Positions 1-10,467 of a stretch of 64,000 nucleotides of DNA are shown here, piece after piece. A model generated the notes under the pieces. That model saw only the letters and a list, made by a program, of their open reading frames with translations. It had not been told where the DNA came from and made no database searches. Every line of letters begins with the position of its first letter. The first letter of the stretch is position 1. This DNA comes from Macrothele yani (lineage: Eukaryota > Arthropoda > Arachnida > Araneae > Macrothelidae): contig CM077011.1 in assembly GCA_039090855.1 (NCBI GenBank), positions 35,111,501 through 35,175,500 of the forward strand, read 5' to 3'. The translations under genes were made by a program, and so were the position numbers.

Positions 1-704
1 GTTGTTCGTCACCTTCAGGACCTCCGTAAGGTCTACAAGGAACTGCAGCATTGTCCTCACGAACTGACGTCAGCTGAAACAAACCGCCCAGTGGAAGTGT
101 GCACGAAACTTCTAGAAAACTCGCGCGATGTATACGTTACATCAAGAGAATTGTTACGTGCGATGAAAAGTGGGTCTATTTCCGTAATTCTAAGACAACT
201 TCCTGAGCCTGTTGCCAAATCTGGGCGCTGCGAGCACAAAGTGATGCACCTAGTCTGGTGGAAATTCAAGGGGATAATCCATTACGAATTTGTTTCAGAC
301 GGTCGGACCATCAACGTCAACCACTATTCTGAACAGCTGGAACAGATGTATGCCGTTTTGGAGGAGAAGCACGCGGCACTCGTGAACAGAAACCGCGCTA
401 TCCTACAGCAGGACAACGCTCAGCATCACACCTCGCGAACGACCCTGCCAAAACTCCAAGAAATTGAGGGCATCGAATTGATGCCACACCCAGCATCTAG
501 TCCGGACCTTGCCCCGTCGGATTATTACTTGTTCCGGTCCATGGCCCACTTCCTTCACGGACGGCTCTTCAACAACCAGGAGGAGATGGCAACTGGGGGT
601 GAAGGAGTTCTTCGCCTCGAAGGACAAGAACTGGTACCACCGCGGAATCAAAGAACTGGTAGACAGATGGCTAAAGACGGTGCAACAGGATGGTATATAC
701 ACTA
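1..704 (+). pseudogene. mariner-like transposase, C-terminal part, cut by window edge
   Basis: This is the catalytic half of a mariner (DD34D) transposase, which would cut and paste the element at TA sites. The first catalytic Asp sits in a VTCDEKWVYF-like block near 142-183. A WW-F-KGIIHYEF block follows near 257-290, then QQDNAQHHTS (second Asp) near 406-435 and SPDLAPSDYYLF (third Asp) near 500-535. The first block is in a different frame from the main one that opens at 91, and the frame shifts again after about 590, so the gene is broken. The N-terminal DNA-binding part lies outside the window. A Tc1 copy begins directly at its 3' end, as also happens next to the mariner at 33 kb. Confidence 0.85.
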
Positions 705-707
705 TAT

Positions 708-1938
708 TGAAAAAATTCACCGGACACATTGAAGAGAAACACAACATAGCATTTAGTGACACATATTAGTACGGTGTCAGTCCACCTTTGGACTTAATGC
801 ATGCACTGACCCTTCGAGACATGCTTTCGACATGGTTTTAGAACACAGCAATAGGCATGCGCTTCCATTCAGTACATAATTCTGTCGGTAGCTGTTGCTT
901 AGAAGTAGGCCTTGGTTCCAAACTTCTTATGCGGCGCTCTAATTCATCCCATAGGTGCTCTATGGGATTAAGATCATGGCTCTGTGCTGGCCAGTCCACA
1001 CACGATACGGAATTATCGTCAAACCACGCCGTAACAGTCCTTGCTTTATGGATCGGTGCATTTATCCTTCTGGTACCAACAAGGCTCGGTTCCACGGTAT
1101 TTCCACAGAGTTGGTAGGGTTTAATTGTTCAGAATATCGAGGTAGAAGTGCTGGTTAACAGGTTTGTCCACGATAACCAATGGACCGGGATAATACTACG
1201 AAAAACACCGCCACACGAGTACACTGCCAGCTCCAAACTTGACAGTAGGAACAGTACACTGTAGTAAATAGGGTTCCCCTGGATACCGCCATACCCTCAT
1301 ATGGCCATGAGACTGATGGATCGTGTATCTGGATTCATCAGTCCATAGAACCCGTTTCCATTGATGATCTACTGTCTACGATAAATGTTCTTTACACCAT
1401 GCTAAACGACGAGTAGCATTCCGAGTGGAGATGAAAGGTTTATGAGCAGCCGCACGACCACAGTAACCCATGGAATGAAGTTCTCTGCGAATGGTACGTG
1501 TAAATACCGAGGTTCCAGCATTTTTACTCACCTGTATGCTGAGGTCTTCTGCAGTACTCCGTCGATTAGCTGTAGCGACTCTCCTGAGGCTTCGACGTTT
1601 TCTGTCACTGATTTTCTTTGGTCTGCTGGTACGTTTTACTGCTTCAAGCACGCCATGTGTCTTCCACTTATGCAGTACATCCAAAACAGTTGACTTGGGA
1701 ATGTTTAAAAGCCTCTTGGTTTCTCTTATGGACATCCCACTAATATAACACACAATAATCTTTCCTTTCTCAAAGTCAGTTCTCTCCCGCTGCGACATTT
1801 TTACTCAACCTCACAGTGCGATATGAACGCGGTCAGCTGCAATCTTGTTTTTATACCGTTTGCAGCTGTAAAGCGCATCTTAACAAAGCACCGGGTCCTT
1901 TCATTTGCTTTTGAAGGGGTGTCCGGTGACTTTTGTCA
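708..1938 (-). mobile_element. Tc1 family A, copy 1
   Basis: The ends are inverted: one reads tgaaaaaattcaccgg, the other ends ccggtgacttttgtca. The same termini bound a second copy in opposite orientation at 58371-59584, and the two copies can be aligned along most of their length. TA dinucleotides lie at or next to both edges, as expected for Tc1/mariner insertion. The element sits at the 3' end of the mariner remnant. Confidence 0.85.
838..1798 (-). pseudogene. Tc1 family A transposase, broken
   Basis: Read on the minus strand, the protein starts at 1798 with MSQRERTDFEKGKII. A paired helix-turn-helix region follows, including a PKSTV recognition-helix motif and a basic R-R-S-R-rich second half, up to about 1376. 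A shift then separates it from the catalytic part, where a [11 protein letters not shown] block is still visible near 1345. The second Asp region (NAPIHKART) lies near 1030-1050, and the DLNPIEHLWDELERR block with the catalytic Glu lies near 940-980. The order and spacing fit a DD34E Tc1 transposase of about 340 residues. Several stops and at least two shifts make it non-functional. Confidence 0.85.
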
Positions 1939-1945
1939 AAATAGT

Positions 1946-2540
1946 GTACTTGGAATGCGAGTTAGCTTTTGTCGTAAAGGTACATATGAAGATAAAGTGA
2001 TCAAAATATTGCAAAACTTTAGACACACCTTCTGTAATAGAAAAGGCAGGAAGGCACCATATTTGTAATTATAGTTTAAAACGGAGAGAGAGTGAGAGAG
2101 AGATTCTTTGTCAGGTTTCAACCTGCAAACTAAAACTCATGAACTTCCCTATGACAAAAACGAAACAAAACATAAAAAACAACTATAGCAACAACAAAAA
2201 AAGCCCCGATGTAACTAAGTTAAAATGAGGAAGAAATAGTCATTTGCCATGAAGATTCGTATCCATAGTTTCCAGTGCTGCATACTCTGAATAAATACTA
2301 CGTACAGCATGCACCTGACAACTGTTTTTTATTATTATTGGGGACAACATTAGCGTAGGGTAAACTCTACATGAACGGAATTTTTTGCGAAAATTTCTTT
2401 CAAGCCCTTCAAAGTTTGTGTCCCCCCCCCTCCTCCCATCACGCTTAGCCCCCTAAAAGCCCACAAAGTTCTCTCAGCAGCTGGCGTCGCCACTCGAAAT
2501 AACCCAGACACTGGAGAAATATGATGTATCTAAGAAAGTT
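1946..2540. other. No gene; short GA repeat
   Basis: No supported coding sequence. The stretch holds a (GA)n run at about 2080-2103 and AT-rich sequence. Short open frames here show no family features. Confidence 0.6.
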
Positions 2541-2647
2541 CATCTGCCCATGAGCAAGCTAAAATCTGACCGCAAGGTAGAAAGAAAGCTGAATCGCAAG
2601 TGTGTTGGTGAGGAGGATTGGTAACTATTGGTGTGGGATATCTACAG

Positions 2648-3753
2648 CAGTGGCGTATATTCGAGGCTAGCTAGGCTAACTGCGAAGCCCAGATAATGCA
2701 CAAATAAAAGTCAATTAAATATGCACAAATAAAAGTCAGTTATCAACGGTATTAAGATATGTCGATGCTTTCGGTACTAAAAAAACACGAGCGGATTCGC
2801 TTCTTTCGATAATGAGAGTCAGTCTGGCGAGCGATGATCAACGGCATGACGCAGTAGGTCTGCGAGAGCCTTCGCTGTTCTGATGCGAAGAGCTTACATA
2901 CTCTCGCCTGCTAGCGTTTCCATGACAACATGAATGAGCTACGGAGGTGAGTGGACCATTGCTTGGTGCAAAGGGTTCGGACAAAAAAACGAAGCCTTTG
3001 GACTACCTCAGTCCCTCCATGCTTCCAGCGCGTGTTTCGCTAGAGTTGTTTCAGTTTCAGTGAGGTGTCAATGAATTAAAATCAGTGATATTATATTTTA
3101 AATTCGTGGCTTTGTTGGATTCGATCTGTTTTGATAAATTTTGTAAAAGCTTCCCTCAACATCTAACTATCAGAGCTTAACGAACTCTATGCTTCGAATT
3201 TTGATGCAGCTCGATTAAAAAATGAACTGAAGGTGTTTCATTTATTCCCTTGATAAATACAAAACAAATCAGTAAGAGACATTAATTGTCACATAAAGTT
3301 GAATAATTGGACATAGTGTTTATTGAGGTGTACAAATTAGCAGATCTAATATTAAACTTTTCATCAACAACTGCAACTGCCGAAAGAAGTTTTTACGTGT
3401 TAAAAAGAATCAAGATATATCTTAGAGCCACACAAGGACATGCACATTCGAGCAACTTGGCTGGTTTGTTAATAGAGAAAAATATTAGGAAGAAACATTT
3501 TTTTGAAAACGTAACGCTCAAGTTCACACAACAGGAAAGAAGAATGGAGTTCATGCACAAATAAGTGTTAAAATCCTGATCCTCATAATTATTTGGTATC
3601 ATGTTAGAAATAGCATGTACCTAAAATTCAGAAAAAATTTTACTTCTATTACTTAACAATTAAAAATGAACTTCGCAATTTAAAAAAAAAACAGTATTAT
3701 TAGGGGGAGGGCGAGTGAGATACCCCAGGTCCCGAAGCCAAGATATTCCACTG
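2648..3753 (+). mobile_element. hAT transposon, internally deleted
   Basis: The element is flanked by a perfect 8-bp target duplication, atctacag, at 2640-2647 and 3754-3761. Its ends are inverted: cagtggcgtat on the left and atattccactg on the right. The paralogue at 51970-51977 has a single atctacag, which is the empty site. At 1.1 kb it is much shorter than an autonomous hAT (usually 2.5-4 kb), and it keeps only the 3' end of a transposase. Confidence 0.93.
3307..3564 (+). pseudogene. hAT transposase C-terminal dimerisation domain
   Basis: The frame encodes about 85 residues that match the hATC dimerisation signature. A hydrophobic strand is followed by STTATAERSF, then LKRIKIYLRATQG, then a segment ending LAGLLIEKNI. 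In complete hAT transposases this is the extreme C-terminus, where monomers assemble. The RNase H-like catalytic domain and BED finger are absent, removed with the centre of the element. The ATG at 3307 is unlikely to be a real start. Confidence 0.88.
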
Positions 3754-4039
3754 ATCTACAGGTCACACCCCACCGTGTTACACAACATTTTAAGGCTATC
3801 GTTAATAACAGGTAATCTCCCTCTTGAAGAGTCGAGAGGAAGCTAAATTTGGCTACAAGGCACCGCTTTCATAGCATCCAAATTGCAGTTTTGTAATGGC
3901 TTTTATCACATTTAGCATCAAGTTCTCATAACTTAGGCAGATTGCAACGAAATATTGATATGTTTATGTCAGTGGTTCCCAACCTTTTTTTGGCCATGCC
4001 CCACCTAAGCATCTCAAAAATTGTGATGCCCCCCTCTGT

Positions 4040-4695
4040 GACATATAATTCTTATTATTCACAAAATGAACACCTATCCTCCACGTATAATGACATACGT
4101 ATAATTCTGTGACATATAATTATTATTATTCAAAAAATGAATTCCTATTCACATGGAGGATAGGAGTTACATATAATTCATATTATTCAAAAAAAGAATT
4201 ATATGTAACTCCTATCCTCCACGTATAATGACATATACGTATAATTCTGTGACATATAATTCTTATTATTCAAAAAATGAACTCCTATCCTCCACGTATA
4301 ATGACATATACGTATAATTCTGTGACATATAATTCTTATTATTCAAAAAAATGAACTCCTATTCACATGGAGGATAGGAGTTACATATAATTCTTATTAT
4401 TCAAAAAAATGAACTCCTATTCACATGGAGGATAGGAGTTACATATAATTCTTATTATTCAAAAAAGAATTATATGTAACTCCTATCCTCCACGTATAAT
4501 GACATATACGTATAATTCTGTGACATATAATTCTTATTATTCAAAAAATGAACTCCTATTCACATGGAGGATAGGAGTTACATATAATTCTTATTATTCA
4601 AAAAATAATTATATGCAACTCCTATCCTCCACGTGCAATGGCATATACGTATAATTCTGTGACATATAATTCTTATTATTCAAAAACTGAACTCC
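4040..4695. repeat. Internal satellite of the hAT element, units in both orientations
   Basis: A core containing ctcctatcctccacgtataa and gacatataattcttattatt recurs about eight times. Several units are reverse-complemented, for example the segment with catggaggataggagttaca. Neighbouring units therefore form local palindromes, unlike an ordinary head-to-tail minisatellite. Confidence 0.85.
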
Positions 4696-4953
4696 TATTC
4701 ACATGTCATCCGTAAAAGAGAAAAATAAAAGAACAAAATTACAGTTGAAGTACTGAGGAAGAAATCACTAAGAAATTGTTAAAAAAATAATAATAATATG
4801 AAGTGATATGAAAAAACAGCAAATAAAGCTTAAAAACTTATAATAGAAAACTGAAATGCATAAATATAAAATAATGTTAATGGAAGCTTTTTCTGTAATA
4901 TTTTGATCATTTTAATTAAAAATACAATTTGAGCTCACCTCAAGATAAGTAGA

Positions 4954-5027
4954 CTAAAGTTAGTGAGATCCTTGTGCTGCATGCCTGCTGCAGAGGCATG
5001 CAAGCACAAGGATCTCACTAACTTTAG
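4954..5027. repeat. Long near-perfect hairpin
   Basis: Left arm ctaaagttagtgagatcctt and onward pairs with the right arm ending aaggatctcactaactttag. A second palindrome, gcatgcct/aggcatgc, is stacked inside around a gctgcag loop. Total length is 74 bp with a single-base bulge. It lies near the 3' end of the hAT element and could be a subterminal structure. Confidence 0.9.
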
Positions 5028-5331
5028 ATCTTAGAAGAAAGTAAAAAGTATTTAGTGTGCTCATTCTCGAATTGCCCCCTGAAAAATGAAACCCGCCCCA
5101 CGTTGGGAACCACTGGTTTATGTAAAAAGTGATGAAATAAAGAACGGCGATACTTTAGTAAAATATATTGTTGAATAACAATGAAATTAAGTATTGTTGC
5201 GTAACTTCATGGTGCAGTATTCAAAAAACAGATATTTCAGCAATGGTTTTAACTACCTCCGTTACCCGTTTCCGTTACGTCGAAATTTTGTGCATGAAAC
5301 TGATCTTACTGTTGTCGGGGAAAATGCATAG

Positions 5332-6240
5332 CAGAGATCGAAACGGGTCAAAAATTTTGGACCCGGACAAATCTTTGTACTATAAATTCGAATATACCAT
5401 CATCATCATTGTCAATCGTTACCAATCCACTGCTGGATGAAAGTCTCCCCAAGTTTCTTCAACAAGTGACTGTCTTGGGCCAGTCTCCTGCACCATTTCA
5501 CATGTGGTCTTTTTTCTGGGTATTTTTCTGTCCCTTGGAATACAGTCCAGAATTTTTGGTTGTCCATCAATGATCCTTTCTTCAGGCAACATGTCTAGCC
5601 CATTGCCATTTTAGTGATTTTACTCTAATCGTGATGTCTTCCAACTCACCTCATTTTCCTTATCCAAGAGTTTCTCTTTTTCTCTCTCCTGGTTACACCA
5701 AGTACGCATGCTTCTTTCAGTTGTTTTCAGTCTTTCTATGCCATTTTTAGTTAAGGTCCACATCTCTTCTCTGTACGTAAGCACTTGAACGATACACTGA
5801 TTAAACAGTTTTCTTTTAAAACATAATGGCACATAATTGTACTGTTTTTTCCAAAAGCTCTCTCCCACCAAGTTTTTCCATTCCAATTAATTTCTTCATC
5901 AATGGGACCTTCGCTTGATATCTGCTGACCAAGGTTAATGTAGGAATTGGTTATCTCTAGTTTTCCCCAATCAACTGATAAATCTTCATTCCTTGTAAAA
6001 GCATTGCACTTCAGGTTTGTCTTCTGAAAGTTCATTTTTAATCCCACTTCTTTACTCTTGTCTGCAAGTTCTTTACTCTTATCTGCAGCTCTGAAGTATT
6101 ACTTCAAAAGATCTCTGAAGGGCTCTTTGAAATCTTTTTTCTCTTTTCAAAAAATAAAACCGGGTCGAAATTGGAACACCTTGACCCGACCAGTTTGACC
6201 CCCGAAAAATTATCGACCCACTGACCCGTGACCATCTCTG
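5332..6240. mobile_element. hAT-like element with cagagat termini, holding an RTE fragment
   Basis: The left end is cagagatcgaaacgggtc. The right end, read inverted, is cagagatggtcacgggtc. The flanks atgcatag (5324-5331) and acgcaaaa (6241-6248) are a diverged 8-bp duplication. The R1 paralogue has a single atacatag at 52627-52634, followed by the same downstream sequence, which confirms the insertion. Runs of gacccg/cgggtc occur near both ends. A related right end is present at 52880-52994. Confidence 0.82.
5394..6100 (-). pseudogene. RTE-like non-LTR retrotransposon, 3' fragment
   Basis: On the minus strand a reverse-transcriptase tail can be read. It runs from a KMNFQKT block at about 6020-6045, through NEDLSVDWGKLEITNSYINLG, to the thumb/C-terminal region with LTKNGIERLKTTERSM near 5715-5765. 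It is homologous to the longer copy at 11716-12912. The 3' end is marked by a short atc/cat repeat (catcatcatc at 5398), as in RTE elements. It is 5'-truncated near 6075-6100, as is usual for incomplete target-primed insertions, and carries stops and shifts. Confidence 0.82.
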
Positions 6241-6259
6241 ACGCAAAACATCAAAAAAC

Positions 6260-8212
6260 GATTTTGGAAATATTCGTGGAATGTTTTTCAATGGACAAAA
6301 TATGCTTTCTAGAAACTTTTTTAGAATTCACTTTCGCATCAACGAGTTTCAATGAAAACCAAACGAATAAATTAAAAGAAAAATCGATCGTGTTGTCCAT
6401 GAAATGAAGATGACAATTTAGTAAACCTAGAAAAATGAATATTTGCCTCCCGTCTTTTTTTTTTTTTTTTTTTTTTTTATGCAAGCTTGATCCGAATTAT
6501 GTTTTGGTTTGAATGTAATGTACCGTCATTTTGAAATATGTTTCATTAACTTTAAGTAATCGCTTTTCTCGGGAAGAAGATAAAAGAAAGAAAAGAAAGA
6601 GCGATGCTTTCGAAAGAAAAATTGCTAGTCTCTTTTAACCCCCTCGGGCTGATGTGTATAAATATTTGGAAAAGGGAACCCCAAATCATAAATCTCAGAT
6701 AAACTTTGAACTGAAGTGGAAGCAAAAATGCTGAAAGCAATAAACATGGAAGTAACCGAACACGAAGTAAAAGGAGAATACCCTATAGGGAAAACAATTC
6801 CAGAGCATTAAGACAAACAGTGCAGAAAGTGGCGTTTTAAAAATATTGCCCCGACCTCCCGTCTATTTACTTACGAAGATTCGCCATAAATCACAAGCCG
6901 ATTCAGATGACTTTATACTTTCTTACGAGTCGATATCTCGGTTGCAAATTCGGCCGACAACCGCAACCAATGCAATCTGCATGAAAATGCGAGTTACTAC
7001 TGTGTTACCATGGGAACGACAGCGTGGAATTTTTCCCACGGACAGTTCAGGACACACGCCCGCATGAAGTCGAGAATTTTGCTTCGTTGTCAAGTTATTC
7101 ACATGAACATTTAACCGGTAAAGAACAGCAAATAACATTGACGGGGTTTAGCAACATATATCCCTCCCTCTGACATCTTTATTAGTTAGTTAAAAAACAA
7201 ATAAGATTAAATCCGTTGGAAAGGATAGCATGTATTGTTCACGCAGTGAGAGAACCTTTCCTGTTATCTGCCCGCCACTATTTGACTGCCAAATAAGAAC
7301 GCATTCAAGTAGGTCCCGATTTCGAAAGTAGAACACAGAGCCCTTGGCAGCTGGTGAGTAGTGATCACAAGCTTCTCTATGCGTACCACCTATGAGCAGT
7401 GATACACGTTTTTTTGTTTTTTTTTTTACCGTTTGTCTGTGCTTGGAGTTATGTAAGGTCATTTGGAAGGAATGTCCTTTTAACCGTTTGTCTGCGCTTT
7501 GGAATTATGTGCCTTAGTAAATCCCAACACAGGTGCCATACTCAGCCAATGTAATCTATGTGGGGAAAGGCAAAATTTAAAAATAAAACTCATCGGGGCC
7601 CTAATAAGAAGCATATTCAATTCAGACCTATGTGAATTTATGTGGTGAATAAGATTGAAAACTAATGACGATCCAGTTTTAGAAATAATTAAAGATATCG
7701 TAGCGTATTGGCCCCCAGAGTGATATTGATACTTAATTTGTAGCTATTTGTTTTCTTATACTGTGTAATTTTTTTCTTTTATATATTTCTTAAACAGTTT
7801 AAATTTTATTAAAAAGTGAATAAGTAGATTTTTGCTATTTATAGCGTCATTTTATTTACCAATAAAAAATTTCCATAACATTTATCGTGAACTACTTTCG
7901 CTCATGTTGCATATAATCAGGTTTCATGTAAACAAAGCGGAACGATACACTCAAAATCGGGAACTGCTTGAAAGCCTTCTTATTCGGAAGTCATATAGTG
8001 TCATTTCATGTAACAATGAACACAAGCAAACAGTGGCGGGCATATAACAGGAAAGGTTCCAATGAGCTTATTAGAAATACTGATGACGAGTCCGCGGAAA
8101 GAGAACGACTTTTGAAACAATGGTTTTAAGTCGGATAGACTTCTTAAAATTATATAGTCCTGTTTAAGACAATTGCAGTCACCGCAACTGCGAAGGCGCC
8201 CATCACCAATGA
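6260..8212. other. No gene recognised; T-tract and a diverged inverted pair
   Basis: No protein family is recognisable. There is a T tract at about 6456-6478. Segments at about 7245-7330 and 7950-8070 are reverse complements of each other, sharing for example aatcggga, cttcttatt and gtggcgggca with taacaggaaaggtt. The second copy holds about 33 extra bases between them. This may be two copies of an unknown repeat. Confidence 0.5.
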
Positions 8213-8380
8213 AAAGGTTTAAAGAATGTCATTTTAAATACACCAGATCGTGAATATTCAAGGAGCGCTTATAGCGTAGTAAATCCGTTTATTTTCGTGG
8301 AGTAATAAGCATAAAGATTCGCCACTTTCCACTGGGAGGCTTTTTCAAGGCAATGACACATTTCTGTGTAGACATTTATA

Positions 8381-9078
8381 CAGGGCTGGATTAACGGGGG
8401 TCTATAGGGGATATAGCCTTGGGGCCCCACTATGACCTAAGGCCCAGGAGGCATGCCTGGGTAAATAATAAGAAATAGGTAGTGAGAGAAAGGTTTATAA
8501 AATAGTTTTACTTTTGTCGCGTATGATTTCCACTTCGTCAGAAACAAAGGCAGGCAGATGAACAGATTTCAAGGCAGTGACTCACCAAGGGTAAAGGTTT
8601 CATGTTGCTCTGTACAGCGGTTTCAGCGAGACAGTTTCAGTGTTTTCACTACTGTCCACCCATACCTCCCAATTTGCTCTTGGAACCGTTAATAGTCGAA
8701 GCCCCTTGTCGCTTCACATTGCGCAAGAAAAGAGATGTACTAAGTATACAATGATAAGTCATTAGAAAATCCATGACAGTTTGATAAATCATAAGAAAAT
8801 CCATGACAATTTCTAGCAATCTTAAGCTTTTGAGTCATGTTCTTATGAGAACAATTAAAAATACAGTGACTTATGAATTCTCTATAGATAATTTATTATT
8901 TTGAAGAAAGCACTACATATTAGTTATCACAAGCATATTGCTAGTTTCGTTTTTTAACGGACTTCAAAATTAATCCCCCTTCTTAAGTCCTTTGGTGGGG
9001 CCCACGCAGATGTCTTAGTCTTGGGGCCCACTCAAATGTCTTAGCCTACTAGCCCACTAAGACCTTAATCCGGCCCTG
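8381..9078. mobile_element. hAT MITE with cagggctggattaa ends
   Basis: The inverted ends are cagggctggattaacg and, on the right, cttaatccggccctg. The flanks catttata (8373-8380) and catttatg (9079-9086) form an 8-bp duplication with one difference. Subterminal ggggccccac and tggggcccac also pair. It is 698 bp with no coding frame. Confidence 0.9.
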
Positions 9079-9269
9079 CATTTATGTCTACACTGGCTTT
9101 CTCAAGACAACGTAGACATTTATGTCTGCATTGCCTTGAAAAAGTCTCATGTCTACATTGGCTTTTTAAAGACAATGTAGAAGTTTATGTCAACATTGCT
9201 TTGAAAAAGCTTCCCAGTGGAGAGTGAAAGCTTGGCGAATCTTTAGGCATATTACACCACGTACGTCTA

Positions 9270-10467
9270 CACTGAAGAGCAAGTGAATTAGAGACAACTG
9301 GCGTTACGCAAATGTGGCGCTGTGGGCGGCCCTGTGAATGGAAACAACATGACATATGCAGCGATCCGACAATATAAGGAGTGATGCGACTGGAACCGGA
9401 TGCAGTATGAATAAGACGAGGGATCTAAGCGCATTTGATCCTAGGCAAATTGTCGGGCCTGACGAATGGGTCACTCCATCTCGGAAGTCGTGCAGGCACT
9501 GGGATTTTTACGAGCCACTGTGTCACGGGTGCACCGTGAGTACATCGAATCCGGTAAAACCATCCCTGCAAGGGCCAACTGCCGTGGACAACAGCGTGTG
9601 GATGAGCGGGATCATCGTCGGCTAGCTCGCATTGAACAGCGGATAGACGGGCCACAGTGCAAGAAATCACTCGGCAATTTAACGCTGCGGCACAAAAACG
9701 TGTAAGCACCCACACTATCCAGAACCATCTCATCGCTATGGGGTACAGAAGCCATCGTTCCACGAGGGTACCGCTGCTGACCACACATCACAGGGTGCAA
9801 ATATTAGCATGGGCGCGGAAACATCGCCACTGGACCTTAGACATGTGGGAAAATGTTGCCTGGACTGATGAGTCGAGATTCACGTTGGTACATGCGGATG
9901 GCAGGATACGAGTACGGCGCAAACCACATGAAGCGATGGATCCTTCTTGCCAGCAGGGTACTCTTCAAGCTGGTAGATGTGGCATTCTCGTCTGGGGACT
10001 GTTTACGTGGACTGAAATGGAATCCCTGGTACATGTGATATCGTCCCTCACAGGTCAAAGTTACCGGGATATCCTGGGCGACCATTTGCTCCCGTTTGTG
10101 CGTCTTCAACATCCCACTGAGGACCTCATCCTGCAACAAGACAATGCAGCACCCGAATTGTATCCGAATGGCTGGATGAACACTCCACCGACGTGACCTC
10201 GCTTCCTTGGCCAGCTAGGTCACCGGACCTCAATCCCATCGAGCACATCTTTGATGCCATCGAGGGATATGTTCGAGGCTATGACCCCCTTCGATCAAAT
10301 CTTCGTGAACTGTGGGAGCTTGTTCAGGGGTCGTGGATCCGTATGGCTTCCCAACGCTTCCGGTGTCTTGTCGAGTCCATGCCGAGATGAATCGCCGCCG
10401 TCATCAGGGCGAAAGGTGGTGCTACACGTTACTAGACAGGTATCTCTAATTCAATTGCTCTTCAGTG
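9270..10467 (+). mobile_element. Tc1 family B, copy 1
   Basis: Inverted termini cactgaagagcaa and ttgctcttcagtg lie between TA dinucleotides at 9268-9269 and 10468-10469. The size of 1198 bp is typical of Tc1. Two other copies of the family are at 31632-32840 and 60216-61437. Confidence 0.93.
9407..10435 (+). pseudogene. Tc1 family B transposase, broken
   Basis: A DD34E transposase, spread over several frames. It starts MNKTRDLSAFD and is followed by a helix-turn-helix with MGHSISEVVQALGFLRATVS in a shifted frame from 9466. The catalytic part has WTDESRF near 9860-9880, ILQQDNAAPE near 10130-10155 and LNPIEHIFDAIE near 10230-10265. It ends near GATRY and a stop at 10433. At least three shifts are present. 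The histidine pair usual after QQDNA is missing here but kept in the 60 kb copy. Function is lost. Confidence 0.9.

Larger units (their letters stand above)
3970..5115. mobile_element. Non-autonomous hAT element (cagtggttcccaac ends)
   Basis: The termini are cagtggttcccaacc and, inverted, gttgggaaccactg. They are flanked by the 8-bp duplication gtttatgt at 3962-3969 and 5116-5123. The empty site in the R1 paralogue is at 52181-52188, with one base different. There is no transposase frame. The interior is mostly alternating-orientation repeats (about 4040-4695) and a long hairpin (4954-5027). Confidence 0.93.
2540..6265 (+). repeat. Dispersed repeat R1, copy interrupted by three hAT-type insertions
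   Basis: Blocks at about 2549-2647, 3754-3969, 5116-5331 and from 6249 align in order with one continuous stretch at 51860-52650. Shared segments include gctgaatcgcaagtgtgtt, aaaatatattgttga and tttccgttac. The gaps in the alignment are exactly the three elements annotated below, and the 51.9 kb copy keeps each site empty. What R1 originally was is unknown; I see no coding potential or termini. Confidence 0.8.

Noticed and set aside
4040..4695. CRISPR-like array
   Set aside because: Repeats appear in both orientations without unique spacers, inside a hAT element of a eukaryotic genome.
5168..5440. 90-residue frame as a gene
   Set aside because: It spans the junction between R1 and an inserted hAT-like element, so it is an accidental fusion.
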